Shown: positions 1-7,032, numbered from the stretch's first letter. The stretch is 20,048 nt of DNA from Clostridiales bacterium UBA6114 (GCA_002423435.1 DIWE01000035.1:1-20048), one strand, 5' to 3'. Numbers and translations: made by a program. Notes: generated from the letters alone by a model not told the origin.

Positions 1-321
1 CTCGTCGGTGAACTGGAGGTCCTCGCCGTAGAGGCTGCTGGCCTCCTTGAGTTCGGCAAAGGCCTGGTCCGCGCGGCGGCGGACGTCGGCCAGCTGGGTG
101 TCCAGCCCGGAGACGCCCTGGCTCATGCGCGTGAGCAGGCGCTGGTGCGCGGGCAGGGCCTCCAGGAGCTTCTCCAGGGGGCGTTGGTAGGCGTCGCCGT
201 AGAGCTCCATGGTCGAGAAGCGGATGCTTGCGTTCACGCCCGCGACCATGAAATAGAGCAACACAGCTATGGGCAGGGCAAAGGCAAGGCTGCTGACCGT
301 CAACTTGGTGGTGATTTTCAT
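1..321 (-). CDS. Methyl-accepting chemotaxis protein-like sensor, N-terminal part (partial)
   Basis: The reading frame is open from the ATG (complement of 319-321) to the window edge, giving 107 residues without a stop. It begins MKITTKLTVSS, followed by a hydrophobic stretch (about residues 9-28) that fits a first transmembrane helix. After it comes a polar, helix-rich periplasmic segment with many Leu, Gln, Arg and Ala residues. This is the usual beginning of a methyl-accepting chemotaxis protein or related membrane sensor: TM helix, helical sensor domain, then a second TM helix and HAMP domain, which would lie off the window. The signalling domain is not visible, so a sensor kinase or cyclase is also possible. 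The ribosome binding site is weak. Third codon positions are almost all G or C, as in nagZ, so it belongs to the left-hand genome type. Confidence 0.6.
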   Translation of the reverse strand, partial: MKITTKLTVSSLAFALPIAVLLYFMVAGVNASIRFSTMELYGDAYQRPLEKLLEALPAHQRLLTRMSQGVSGLDTQLADVRRRADQAFAELKEASSLYGEDLQFTDE

Positions 322-609
322 TTTTTTAACAAAAAATGTCCATGCAAACCCCCCAGCGTATTTTATATGGTGCCAATATGGTACAAAAAAATCAAGTACC
401 GGTTTGATTCATAATTATTTGCAAACATTCAGCGACAAAATGGTTTTTTTCGACATCCGTCTGCTGGTTTACGATGCGTAATCCGGGTTGTTGCTGTTTG
501 GGTGGGCAAAAAGGATGGGTTTTGCGGCAAAAAAGCGATAATCAGAACGCTTCTGGCTGGATTTCGCGCCATAAAATGGAAGAGAAAATAATTATCCTGG
601 AGGGAATCC
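322..609. other. AT-rich intergenic region between two divergent genes
   Basis: This 288-base spacer separates the leftward sensor gene from the rightward nagZ, so it should hold both promoters. No convincing sigma-70 or sigma-54 promoter could be chosen. The one regular structure is a direct repeat of ATATGGT at 365-371 and 376-382, spaced 11 bases apart, which is about one helical turn. A GGAGGG ribosome binding site for nagZ lies at 599-604. No gene is seen here. Confidence 0.6.
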
Positions 610-1755
610 ATGCGGCGTCTTGATATCCTGGGAATGCGAGCCGCCAGGTGGCAGATGACAATTTGTGCCGTGTTCTGCCTCGTATTCTGCGCAGGGCCAA
701 GCCTGGCCTCGCCCGCGAGCCTGGAGGACATGGCCGGACAGATGATCCTGGTGGGCTTCCGCGGCCTGGATCTCTCCGAGGACGCGGCCATTGTCCGGGA
801 CGTGGCCCAGGGCCGCGTGGGGGGGGTGGTGCTCTTCGACTACGACGTGCTGCTCAAGCGGCCGGAGCGCAATATCCAGAGCCCGGAACAGGTGCGCCGC
901 CTGGTGTCCTTCCTTTCCGCCCGGGCCAGGATGCCGCTGTTCGTGGCCGTGGACCAGGAGGGCGGCCGGGTGCAGCGGCTCAAGGCCCGCAACGGCTTCC
1001 GCGACTTCCCTTCGGCCGCGGAGATGGGCGGGTGGAACGATTCCTCCCGGGTGCGCGCCACCGGCGAGGACATGGGCCGCGTGCTGGCCGGGGTGGGCTT
1101 CAACCTGGATTTCGCGCCCTGCGCGGACCTGAACGTGAATCCGCAGAGCCCGGCCATCGGGGCCCTGGGCCGCAGCTTCTCGGCCGACCCCGGGCGCGTG
1201 GCCCGGGATGCCCGGGCCTTTGCCCAGGGCCTCGGTTCGGCCGGGGTGCTCTCCTGCCTCAAGCACTTCCCGGGCCACGGCAGCGCCGCGGGCGACAGCC
1301 ACCTCGGCTTCACCGACGTGACCGCCACCTGGGACCCCTCGGAGCTCTCGCCCTACCGCACGCTCATCGGCCAGGGCGCCGTGGACATGGTCATGACCGC
1401 GCACGTGTTCAACGCGGCCCTGGATCCGGAGTATCCGGCCAGCCTGTCCTGGCGGGTCACCACCGGGTTGTTGCGCGGGGACCTGGGCTTCACGGGCGTG
1501 GTGGTCACCGACGACCTCCAGATGCGCGCGGTCACGGACAAGTACTCGCTGGAGCAGACCGTGCGGCTGGCCGTGGAGGCCGGGGCCGACATCCTGCTGT
1601 TCGGCAACAACCTGGCCTATGATCCGGACCTGCCCGCCAAGGTCCAGGGGATCATCGTGAACCTCGTGCGCGAGGGGAGCGTGCCCGAGGCCCGGGTGCA
1701 GGAGTCCCACGCCCGGATCATGGCGCTCAAGAAAAAGTTGAATATGCAACGATAA
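610..1755 (+). CDS. nagZ: Beta-N-acetylhexosaminidase, glycoside hydrolase family 3, exported
   Basis: This enzyme removes terminal beta-linked N-acetylglucosamine, typically from peptidoglycan muropeptides during wall recycling or turnover. The 381-residue product carries the family 3 TIM-barrel motifs: VDQEGGRVQR (114-123), KHFPGHG (218-224) followed by the NagZ-type catalytic Asp-His loop GDSH (D229, H231), and VTDDLQM (299-305) containing the nucleophile Asp. A hydrophobic segment (about 16-33) ending SLA looks like a signal peptide with cleavage near residue 33. The enzyme would therefore act outside the cytoplasm, unlike E. coli NagZ. The ATG has a GGAGGG ribosome binding site five bases upstream. 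The gene is convergent with the trpB-like gene. Third-position GC is extreme compared with everything right of 2.2 kb. Family assignment is firm; exact substrate is inferred. Confidence 0.92.
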   Translation: MRRLDILGMRAARWQMTICAVFCLVFCAGPSLASPASLEDMAGQMILVGFRGLDLSEDAAIVRDVAQGRVGGVVLFDYDVLLKRPERNIQSPEQVRRLVSFLSARARMPLFVAVDQEGGRVQRLKARNGFRDFPSAAEMGGWNDSSRVRATGEDMGRVLAGVGFNLDFAPCADLNVNPQSPAIGALGRSFSADPGRVARDARAFAQGLGSAGVLSCLKHFPGHGSAAGDSHLGFTDVTATWDPSELSPYRTLIGQGAVDMVMTAHVFNAALDPEYPASLSWRVTTGLLRGDLGFTGVVVTDDLQMRAVTDKYSLEQTVRLAVEAGADILLFGNNLAYDPDLPAKVQGIIVNLVREGSVPEARVQESHARIMALKKKLNMQR

Positions 1756-1761
1756 AGGCAA

Positions 1762-1791
1762 GAAAAAGGCGGGAGGGTTGCCCCTCTCGCC
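1762..1791 (-). terminator. Intrinsic terminator of the trpB-like gene
   Basis: A 10-bp stem (1768-1777 with 1782-1791, one G-U pair) encloses a 4-base loop. Read leftward it is followed by a T-run (complement of 1762-1767). It lies just past the trpB-like stop codon and also just past the nagZ stop. The plus-strand side has no T-run, so its polarity fits the leftward gene. Confidence 0.75.
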
Positions 1792-1801
1792 TGCGCCGCG
1801 T

Positions 1802-3160
1802 CTAGATTTCCGGACAATCCTTGAGGGCCGTGTCGATGTCCTCCTGGGGCAGTTCGAAGTTCGTGAGCCCGCCCTTGAGGTAGGCCTCATAGGAGGCCAG
1901 GTCCAGGAGCCCGTGGCCGGAGTAGAGGAAGGTGATCACCGAGCCGGGCGCGGCCTCCTTGGCCAGGTCGATGACCGCCTTGATGGCGTGGGAGGTTTCC
2001 GGCGCGGGCAGGAAGCCCTCGGTGGACAGGAACAGCCGGGCGGCCTCGAAGCACTCGTTCTGGTAGTAGGCCCGGGCCTCGATGAGCCCCTCGGCGGCCA
2101 GGTTGCAGACGATGGGCGCGTCCCCGTGGTAGCGCAGGCCGCCCGCGTGGATCGGAGAGGGCTTAAAGCCGGAGCCCAGGGTGTACATTTTGGCCAGAGG
2201 GGTGATTTTGCCCGTGTCGCAAAAATCATACGCATACTTGCCGCGCGTTAGAGACGGGCAGGACGCGGGTTCGACGGCGATAAAGCGGGGGCACTTGCGT
2301 CCGTTCAGCTTATCCGCCATATATTCCGAAATGATTCCGCCGAAGTTCGAACCGCCGCCGATGCAGCCGATCACGACGTCGGGGTACTCGTCTAAAAGCT
2401 CCATCGCGATTTTTGCCTCGCTGCCCATGATCGCCTGATGCAAAAGCACCTGGTCGAGGACCGAGCCGAGCACATAGCGGCAGTTTGGCGTTTTGACCGC
2501 CTGCTCGACCGCTTCCGAGATCGCGCAGCCGAGACTGCCGCCCGTTTTCGGGTCGGCTTTCAGGATCGCCTTGCCCGAATCGGTCGTATCGCTCGGGCTG
2601 GGAATCACCTTTGCGCCGAAGGTCTCCATGATCGCTTTGCGGTACGGCTTTTGCTCCGCGCTGACCTTCACCATGAAAACGGTGAGCGGCATATTAAAGT
2701 ATGCCGCGGCCATGGACAGCGCCGTGCCCCACTGGCCCGCGCCGGTTTCCGTCGTAAGGCTCGTGATGCCCTGCATCTTCGCATAGTAGACCTGCGCGAC
2801 GGCGGAATTTAACTTATGGCTTCCGGAGGTGTTGTTTCCCTCAAATTTGTAGTAGATTTTCGCCGGGGTTTTCAGTTCCTTTTCGAGATTATATGCCCGG
2901 ATCAGGGGAGAGGGGCGGTACGTTTTGTAAAACTCCCGAACCTCCTCCGGGATCGCGATGTAACGCTCAGTCGTATTCATTTCCTGCTTTACGAGCTCCT
3001 CGCAGAACACCGGCAACAGGTCTTCATACTGAATCGGTTTCATCGTGCCGGGATTTACATACGGGTCGTGCTGTTCCTTCATGTCGGCGCGAAGATTGTA
3101 CCAGTACTTGGGCATTTGCTCCTCGGACAAATAAGTTCGGTACGGTATTTTTTTGCTCAT
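1802..3160 (-). CDS. TrpB2-type tryptophan synthase beta-like PLP enzyme (chimeric composition)
   Basis: The 452-residue product is a fold-type II PLP enzyme of the TrpB-like (TrpB2) family, which condenses indole with serine to make tryptophan. The PLP-binding lysine is in NTSGSHK (K116), the catalytic-type glutamate in TETGAGQWG (E138), and the phosphate-binding loop is GGGSNFGG (268-275). The length is normal for TrpB2 and longer than classical TrpB. The ATG has AAAGGAG at the complement of 3170-3176. No trpA or other trp gene is adjacent, consistent with a stand-alone indole-salvage role. A T-box with a Trp specifier lies directly upstream. The frame is intact, but codon use changes sharply near residues 320-335. 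The N-terminal two thirds look clostridial and the C-terminal third looks Desulfovibrio-like, so the full-length protein may not exist in any one organism. Confidence 0.88.
   Translation of the reverse strand: MSKKIPYRTYLSEEQMPKYWYNLRADMKEQHDPYVNPGTMKPIQYEDLLPVFCEELVKQEMNTTERYIAIPEEVREFYKTYRPSPLIRAYNLEKELKTPAKIYYKFEGNNTSGSHKLNSAVAQVYYAKMQGITSLTTETGAGQWGTALSMAAAYFNMPLTVFMVKVSAEQKPYRKAIMETFGAKVIPSPSDTTDSGKAILKADPKTGGSLGCAISEAVEQAVKTPNCRYVLGSVLDQVLLHQAIMGSEAKIAMELLDEYPDVVIGCIGGGSNFGGIISEYMADKLNGRKCPRFIAVEPASCPSLTRGKYAYDFCDTGKITPLAKMYTLGSGFKPSPIHAGGLRYHGDAPIVCNLAAEGLIEARAYYQNECFEAARLFLSTEGFLPAPETSHAIKAVIDLAKEAAPGSVITFLYSGHGLLDLASYEAYLKGGLTNFELPQEDIDTALKDCPEI
2150..2225. other. Composition junction inside the trpB-like gene (probable chimera point)
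   Basis: Left of this stretch the trpB frame uses GCC, CTG, GAG and GGC almost exclusively, like nagZ. Right of it A- and T-ending codons are common, as in the rest of the window. The switch falls in the codons for the conserved block around KMYTLGSGFKPSP (residues 324-336), where two homologous genes could share a short identical stretch. The exact breakpoint cannot be placed by eye; the range given is an estimate. Confidence 0.6.
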
Positions 3161-3254
3161 TGTATTTCGCTCCTTTATTGATTATTTTATTAATATCCAC
3201 TGAACAGGGGCGCATCAGACACTAATTATGATTCCAACAAATCGGGAAATAAAT

Positions 3255-3294
3255 AAAAAAACTCCTGTCCCTGAAAAACCAGGGACAGGAGTTT
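3255..3294 (-). terminator. T-box attenuator terminator
   Basis: This is a perfect 15-bp stem, AAACTCCTGTCCCTG at 3259-3273 with its complement at 3280-3294, with a 6-base loop. Read leftward it runs into a T-tract. Its upstream arm overlaps the sequence next to the T-box that would otherwise form the antiterminator, which is the expected either/or arrangement. Confidence 0.92.
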
Positions 3295-3525
3295 AGTTCT
3301 CCTGCGGTACCACCCAAATTGGCTGAAAAGCCCGCTCATCATCCGCGCACAGACATGCGCGCTTTCTTTGTAACGGGTAAAGCTCCCGTCGACGTCTACT
3401 AAACCATCCCGGTTTTTCGAGTCGCCCTCTTAAGTCCATTCGGTACAACCGGCATTGCCGCGTTTCCACCGACGGCGGCTCTCTGAAAATGCCCGAGAAA
3501 TACTTACTATTCTTAATCAACGGTT
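3255..3525 (-). promoter_or_regulatory. T-box riboswitch, tRNA-Trp specific, controlling the trpB-like gene
   Basis: On the minus strand the leader shows the AGAGAG region of stem I and then the specifier context GAATGGACTT, with UGG (Trp) at the complement of 3436-3438. It also has a stem III-like ACGGGA/CCCGTT element, and the T-box proper AATTTGGGTGGTACCGC within the complement of 3301-3320. An intrinsic terminator follows. T-box leaders sense uncharged tRNA: when tRNA-Trp is uncharged its acceptor end pairs with the T-box bulge and stabilises the antiterminator. The trpB-like start codon is about 95 bases downstream. This gene should therefore be switched on by tryptophan starvation. The limits of stem I at the 5' end are approximate. 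Confidence 0.93.
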
Positions 3526-3544
3526 TCCATATGAAATTATAAAC

Positions 3545-3573
3545 ATGGTATGCTGAAATATTTTACTTGTCAA
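3545..3573 (-). promoter_or_regulatory. Sigma-A promoter of the T-box/trpB transcript
   Basis: The minus strand reads TTGACA (complement of 3568-3573), a 17-base spacer, then TACCAT (complement of 3545-3550). It sits just upstream of the T-box stem I. The -35 is a perfect consensus match; the -10 is moderate. Confidence 0.65.
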
Positions 3574-3603
3574 TAGCTTTTTCAAAAAATCCTATGTGAA
3601 GAC

Positions 3604-4998
3604 TTATTTATTGTATCCGACGCAGTCTGCGCATTTTGCGCACTCGGCGCAGCCGTGAGATCCCTCCCAAAGCCTGTCGGCGTGCACCTTCCAGTTTTTC
3701 GCGGCGGGTACGCATTTCGCGCTCAGATGCTCGACATCCTCCGGATTGCTCAGGTCGGTTGAGACGGCCCCGGACTTTTTTACCATGCTTGTAAGCCTGC
3801 CGGGGTTATCCAGAAGGGGGCACGGGCGAAGGAGATTCTCGCTAAAAGGCTGGTTTTCGCGGTATTGCATGAACAAAGGCGATTTTAAGGCGTCCAGAAG
3901 CGTTTTTTCATGGATGTTCGAATCGGCGTAATGGATAAAGGCGCAGGGCTCGATGTCTCCGTTTGCGTTGATATGGAGATAGCATCTCCCGCCGGCGATG
4001 CAGCCGTTTACGAATTCGCCGTCGTTCCAGAAATCCATTGTAAACAGCGGCTTTGTCTCTCTGAATTTCCGGATCTGATGATACATGTATTCCCGTTGGT
4101 CGGCCGTGGCTAAAAGCTCCGGGACGGCGTTGACGCCGACCGGCATGTAGGTGAAGAACCAGCCGAATTTACAGCCTTTTTTGAGCATTTCGTCGATAAA
4201 TTCCTCGCTGCCCATCGATTCGGTGTTTTTGCTGTGGTAGCAGGCAGAAAAGCCGAATGCGAGCCTCTTTTCCCTTAAAATATCCATGGCGCGGATGACC
4301 TTCCGATACGTTCCCGCGCCGCGCCGCAGATCCGTTTCATCCTCGAAGCCCTCGACGCTGATCGCCGGAATAAAATTCTTTACGCGCAGCATCTCGTCGG
4401 CAAAAGCCTCGTCGATGAGCGTGCCGTTCGTAAAGGCCAGAAACATGCAGTCGTCGTGCTTTTCGCACAGGCTTAAGATATCTTTTTTCCGGATCAGCGG
4501 TTCGCCGCCGGAATAGATGTACATAAAGACGCCAAGCGCTTTGCCCTGCTCGATGATGCTGTCGAGGGTACCGATGTCCATGCTGAGCTTGTCGCCGTAA
4601 TCCGCCGCCCAGCAGCCGGTGCAGTGCAGATTGCAGGCGGATGTGGGATCCATCAGAATGGCCCAGGGGACGTTGCAGTTGTGCTCCGCTTTCGCTTTCT
4701 GCTGGCGCGCGCCCCCGATAGCCGTCGCGTTGATAACGAAGTTTTCAAAGAACTTCTTGCGCACGCCCGTGTCGAGATCGGTCCATACGTTGTTTATCAG
4801 ATGATACCAGTTGTTGTCCTTGTCGTCAATAATGGCGCGAAACACCCGGCTCTGTTTTTTGATCGTTCCTTCTCTGTCGAACCGCTCAACCCAACTCATG
4901 AGCCTCGGAATGTTTCTGTCGGGATCTTTGTCGAGATAGGAAAGCGCCCGCTTCATTCCGAAAGACTGTAAACTTTCTTTGATGTTTTTACGTGACAT
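3604..4998 (-). CDS. Radical SAM protein with C-terminal four-cysteine cluster
   Basis: This is a radical S-adenosylmethionine enzyme of unknown substrate, 464 residues. The 4Fe-4S motif is CNLHCTGC (C122, C126, C129) and the SAM-contacting motif is SGGEP (163-167). The C-terminal half adds cysteines in GGRCY, IEPCAF and RPCPLL, and ends in CxxCxxCxxC (C450, C453, C456, C459), suggesting SPASM-like auxiliary clusters. About 115 residues precede the radical SAM core. The start at the complement of 4996-4998 is preferred to an ATG five codons upstream because a GGGGG ribosome binding site precedes only the former. It diverges from a homologue at 5200-6249 that lacks the cluster motif, and a TetR gene lies just beyond. 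No precursor-peptide gene was found beside it. Family is certain; function is not known. Confidence 0.9.
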   Translation of the reverse strand: MSRKNIKESLQSFGMKRALSYLDKDPDRNIPRLMSWVERFDREGTIKKQSRVFRAIIDDKDNNWYHLINNVWTDLDTGVRKKFFENFVINATAIGGARQQKAKAEHNCNVPWAILMDPTSACNLHCTGCWAADYGDKLSMDIGTLDSIIEQGKALGVFMYIYSGGEPLIRKKDILSLCEKHDDCMFLAFTNGTLIDEAFADEMLRVKNFIPAISVEGFEDETDLRRGAGTYRKVIRAMDILREKRLAFGFSACYHSKNTESMGSEEFIDEMLKKGCKFGWFFTYMPVGVNAVPELLATADQREYMYHQIRKFRETKPLFTMDFWNDGEFVNGCIAGGRCYLHINANGDIEPCAFIHYADSNIHEKTLLDALKSPLFMQYRENQPFSENLLRPCPLLDNPGRLTSMVKKSGAVSTDLSNPEDVEHLSAKCVPAAKNWKVHADRLWEGSHGCAECAKCADCVGYNK

Positions 4999-5087
4999 GT
5001 TGATGACCCCCATTACTTGATCAGACCGTTTACTGTTTCATATTTCTTTTGCCTAAAACATATCATTCTTTTTTTCTTTTGTAATTA

Positions 5088-5106
5088 GACATATCCGGGA
5101 TTTGTC
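5088..5106. promoter_or_regulatory. Operator-like palindrome in the divergent promoter region
   Basis: GACATATCC at 5088-5096 and GGATTTGTC at 5098-5106 form an inverted repeat (8 of 9 positions) around one central base. It lies between the two divergent radical SAM-family genes, which are 201 bases apart. TetR-family proteins bind such palindromes and a TetR gene is two genes away, so it is a candidate operator. That link is inference. Confidence 0.35.
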
Positions 5107-5137
5107 GATTTTTTATACAGATTCCGTAAATTGTCTA

Positions 5138-5167
5138 TTGGGACAGCCGAACGTATTTAGGTATACT
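5138..5167 (+). promoter_or_regulatory. Possible promoter of the inactive radical SAM homologue
   Basis: TTGGGA (5138-5143), an 18-base spacer and TATACT (5162-5167) lie 33 bases ahead of the ATG. The -10 is close to consensus, the -35 is weaker. Confidence 0.45.
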
Positions 5168-5199
5168 GTTGTAAAGATATTTTAATAAGGTGATCTTAT

Positions 5200-6249
5200 A
5201 TGGATTTACAGAGAAGGATGATGAAACGGGCGGTCCGGATCATTATCGACAAGGCGTTTCGCGATATCCAGAACGGGAAAGATAAGGACTTAAGGCGCAA
5301 CATCCGCAATCTGGTCGATTTGGGGATGCATTTTGCAAAGGGCCCGAACCAGAGACATTTTTTCAATCTGGCTTTAGAGGTTCTCTCAAATCCGGAAAAT
5401 CCTTATAATGATCTCATAGGCAACGCCGTAAAATTCATTGATCTCAATACGCTGAAAACGGCCGGGATCAACCTCGGATACGGAAGCTTCGTGTATGGCG
5501 TGCACACGCTTCGACATGAGGAGCCGACGCTCGGACACCATATTCCATGGGGCGTTCTGCTGGATTTGCGCAAAAGCGGAGAGCGGGCTTTGAGCACGGA
5601 CAGGCTTTTAGGGCTTGTCGCCGAGGGAAAAGGTATTGGGATTCTTTTTTACCTGATTTATGCGGATGCGCCGGAGGATATCGATTTTGCCGTGCGGCTT
5701 GCCCAGGCAAATGGCGAGTGCACTTTTTTAATCTCGGCTGTCCCCGATATAATTACCGAAGCCTTTGTGCTAAAGGCTGAGCGATGTCCCAATATCATGA
5801 TCTCAGTAGGCGTCGGGGAAAACGGCGCCTTCGACCTTGGGAGCGAAAACGCGTTTGACCTCCTGCGCATGCACAGATGCCTCTACGGATTTTACGCTTA
5901 CTACCACTCAGGCAACGCGGACAACTACCTCTCCGAGGAATATCTGTCGGGCATGATCGGATGCGGCTGCTTCTTCGGAATATTTATTAATGACGATAAA
6001 GACGGCTCAAAAGCTGAGGACAGGGTATACGAATTTGTCAGGCTTGTACGTGGGAAAAACGGCCGGCCGATCCTGACGTTTGACTGGTACCGGGATATGG
6101 CGTGGATCAGCAACGCGGTATCCTGCGGATGTGATCTTATGAAAATCGACGTCTCCGGCGAGGTTGCCGCATTGAATGGGCGGGGAAAGGTGGATGCGAG
6201 GGACGAAACACTGAAAGAAATGATAAAAACCGTGATGCCGGGATTATAA
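5200..6249 (+). CDS. Degenerate radical SAM homologue lacking the Fe-S motif (putative pseudoenzyme)
   Basis: The 349-residue product resembles the neighbouring radical SAM protein along its length. IPWGVLLD (116-123) matches VPWAILMD, ECTFLISAVPDIITEAF matches DCMFLAFTNGTLIDEAF, and YGFYAYYHSGN matches FGFSACYHSKN. GCGCFFGIFI matches GCKFGWFFTYM and LTFDWYRD matches FTMDFWND. The segment that should carry CxxxCxxC is missing, and SGGEP is replaced by ADAPE. The C-terminal cysteine cluster is also absent. It therefore cannot bind the SAM cluster in the usual way. The frame is intact with an AAGGTG ribosome binding site and normal codon use, so it looks maintained rather than decayed. A scaffold or regulatory partner of the divergent enzyme is the natural inference. 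The alignment was made by eye. Confidence 0.75.
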   Translation: MDLQRRMMKRAVRIIIDKAFRDIQNGKDKDLRRNIRNLVDLGMHFAKGPNQRHFFNLALEVLSNPENPYNDLIGNAVKFIDLNTLKTAGINLGYGSFVYGVHTLRHEEPTLGHHIPWGVLLDLRKSGERALSTDRLLGLVAEGKGIGILFYLIYADAPEDIDFAVRLAQANGECTFLISAVPDIITEAFVLKAERCPNIMISVGVGENGAFDLGSENAFDLLRMHRCLYGFYAYYHSGNADNYLSEEYLSGMIGCGCFFGIFINDDKDGSKAEDRVYEFVRLVRGKNGRPILTFDWYRDMAWISNAVSCGCDLMKIDVSGEVAALNGRGKVDARDETLKEMIKTVMPGL

Positions 6250-6318
6250 TAGTGGACAGTAACTATTTTATGCAGCACAGCCAATAAAAATAATTGCAGT
6301 TTATGGAATAAAGAAAAG

Positions 6319-6461
6319 ACCTGTCGCAAAATAATTTGCAGTAGCAAGTGTACAAACAACCGGCTGCGAAAGTAAGAAAATGCGCTTGAGAAGGCTATTT
6401 AAGCCTAATCAAAGCGCATTTTTTGTGCACTATTTTTCTGGAAAACTATTTTGCGACAGGT
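6319..6461. mobile_element. MITE-like inverted-repeat element, 143 bp, no coding capacity
   Basis: The terminal inverted repeats ACCTGTCGCAAAATA (6319-6333) and its complement (6447-6461) match at all 15 positions. The similarity extends outward imperfectly (AGAAAA on both sides). No open frame of note lies inside. The inner part forms a nested hairpin that works as a terminator. The element lies five bases from the tetR stop codon. No clear target-site duplication was seen. It could be a non-autonomous derivative of an insertion sequence or simply a large palindromic terminator; one copy cannot decide. Confidence 0.5.
6377..6422. terminator. Bidirectional terminator hairpin inside the MITE-like element
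   Basis: AAAATGCGCTT (6377-6387) pairs with AAGCGCATTTT (6412-6422), and a second stem AGGCT/AGCCT (6392-6396 with 6402-6406) forms in the loop. T-runs follow in both directions. It lies between the convergent 3' ends of the radical SAM homologue and tetR and can stop transcripts from both. Confidence 0.7.
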
Positions 6462-6465
6462 TTTT

Positions 6466-7032
6466 CTATCCTTTTGTATCATACTCCTCTAGTTTATGCA
6501 AAACATTTCCGACGGTAAGATCGCTGATCCGCCCGACATACTCGCGCGGGTCTTCCTTCATCCCGTGCTTTGCCCATTTGGAGATCAGTCCGAGAAAGGC
6601 AAAGGAATAAAAGTCGGAGATAAATTGGAGCTCCTCGGCCGGGACCGTACGGTTTCCCTTCAGCTCTTCCAGCACGGACAGAATGAGTTCATGCAAAAAT
6701 TGCAGAAGATATTCGGAAAAGGAATTTTGCCCCGTGTCGTTTAACGCGTTTATGTAAAACTTTTTATTCTCCTTCATATAAATGCACAGTTTGCATAAAC
6801 CGTCCGTCCAATGCTCCCGGTCGGTAAAATCGCCCATAAATCCGATGGTTTCGGTATAGTAAATCCAATTTACAAGGTCGTATTTATCCTTGAAATGGTA
6901 ATAAAACGTCTGCCGGTTCAAGCCGCAGTGCTTTACAATATCGTAGACTGTGATTTTGGAAAGCGGGACATCGGACATCAGCTCCTTCATGGAGGCGGCC
7001 AGAGCGCGCTTTGTGATATTGGGTTCCGACAT
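6466..7032 (-). CDS. TetR/AcrR-family transcriptional regulator (TetR_C_8 / DhaS-like)
   Basis: The 188-residue product has the N-terminal TetR helix-turn-helix (about 24-47), with the typical ending NRQTFYYHFKDKYDLVNWIYY. The recognition helix and the tail of that motif closely resemble DhaS-like regulators with a TetR_C_8 domain. The ligand-binding C-terminal half is helical with no identifiable ligand. The ATG at the complement of 7030-7032 is chosen because GGGAGG stands six bases upstream. A GTG nine codons earlier lies across that site and has none of its own. The regulator is convergent with the inactive radical SAM homologue and close to the divergent pair, so that pair is its likely target. 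This is inferred from position only. Confidence 0.88.
   Translation of the reverse strand: MSEPNITKRALAASMKELMSDVPLSKITVYDIVKHCGLNRQTFYYHFKDKYDLVNWIYYTETIGFMGDFTDREHWTDGLCKLCIYMKENKKFYINALNDTGQNSFSEYLLQFLHELILSVLEELKGNRTVPAEELQFISDFYSFAFLGLISKWAKHGMKEDPREYVGRISDLTVGNVLHKLEEYDTKG

Noticed and set aside
363..385. Sigma-54 promoter (TGGCAC on the minus strand) for the sensor gene
   Set aside because: The -24 half is present, but no TTGC-like -12 half follows at the required distance.
592..1890. A 432-codon open frame on the minus strand over nagZ
   Set aside because: It is a shadow of a GC-rich gene: rich in Arg, Gly, His and Pro with no family pattern, while the plus strand encodes a clear NagZ.
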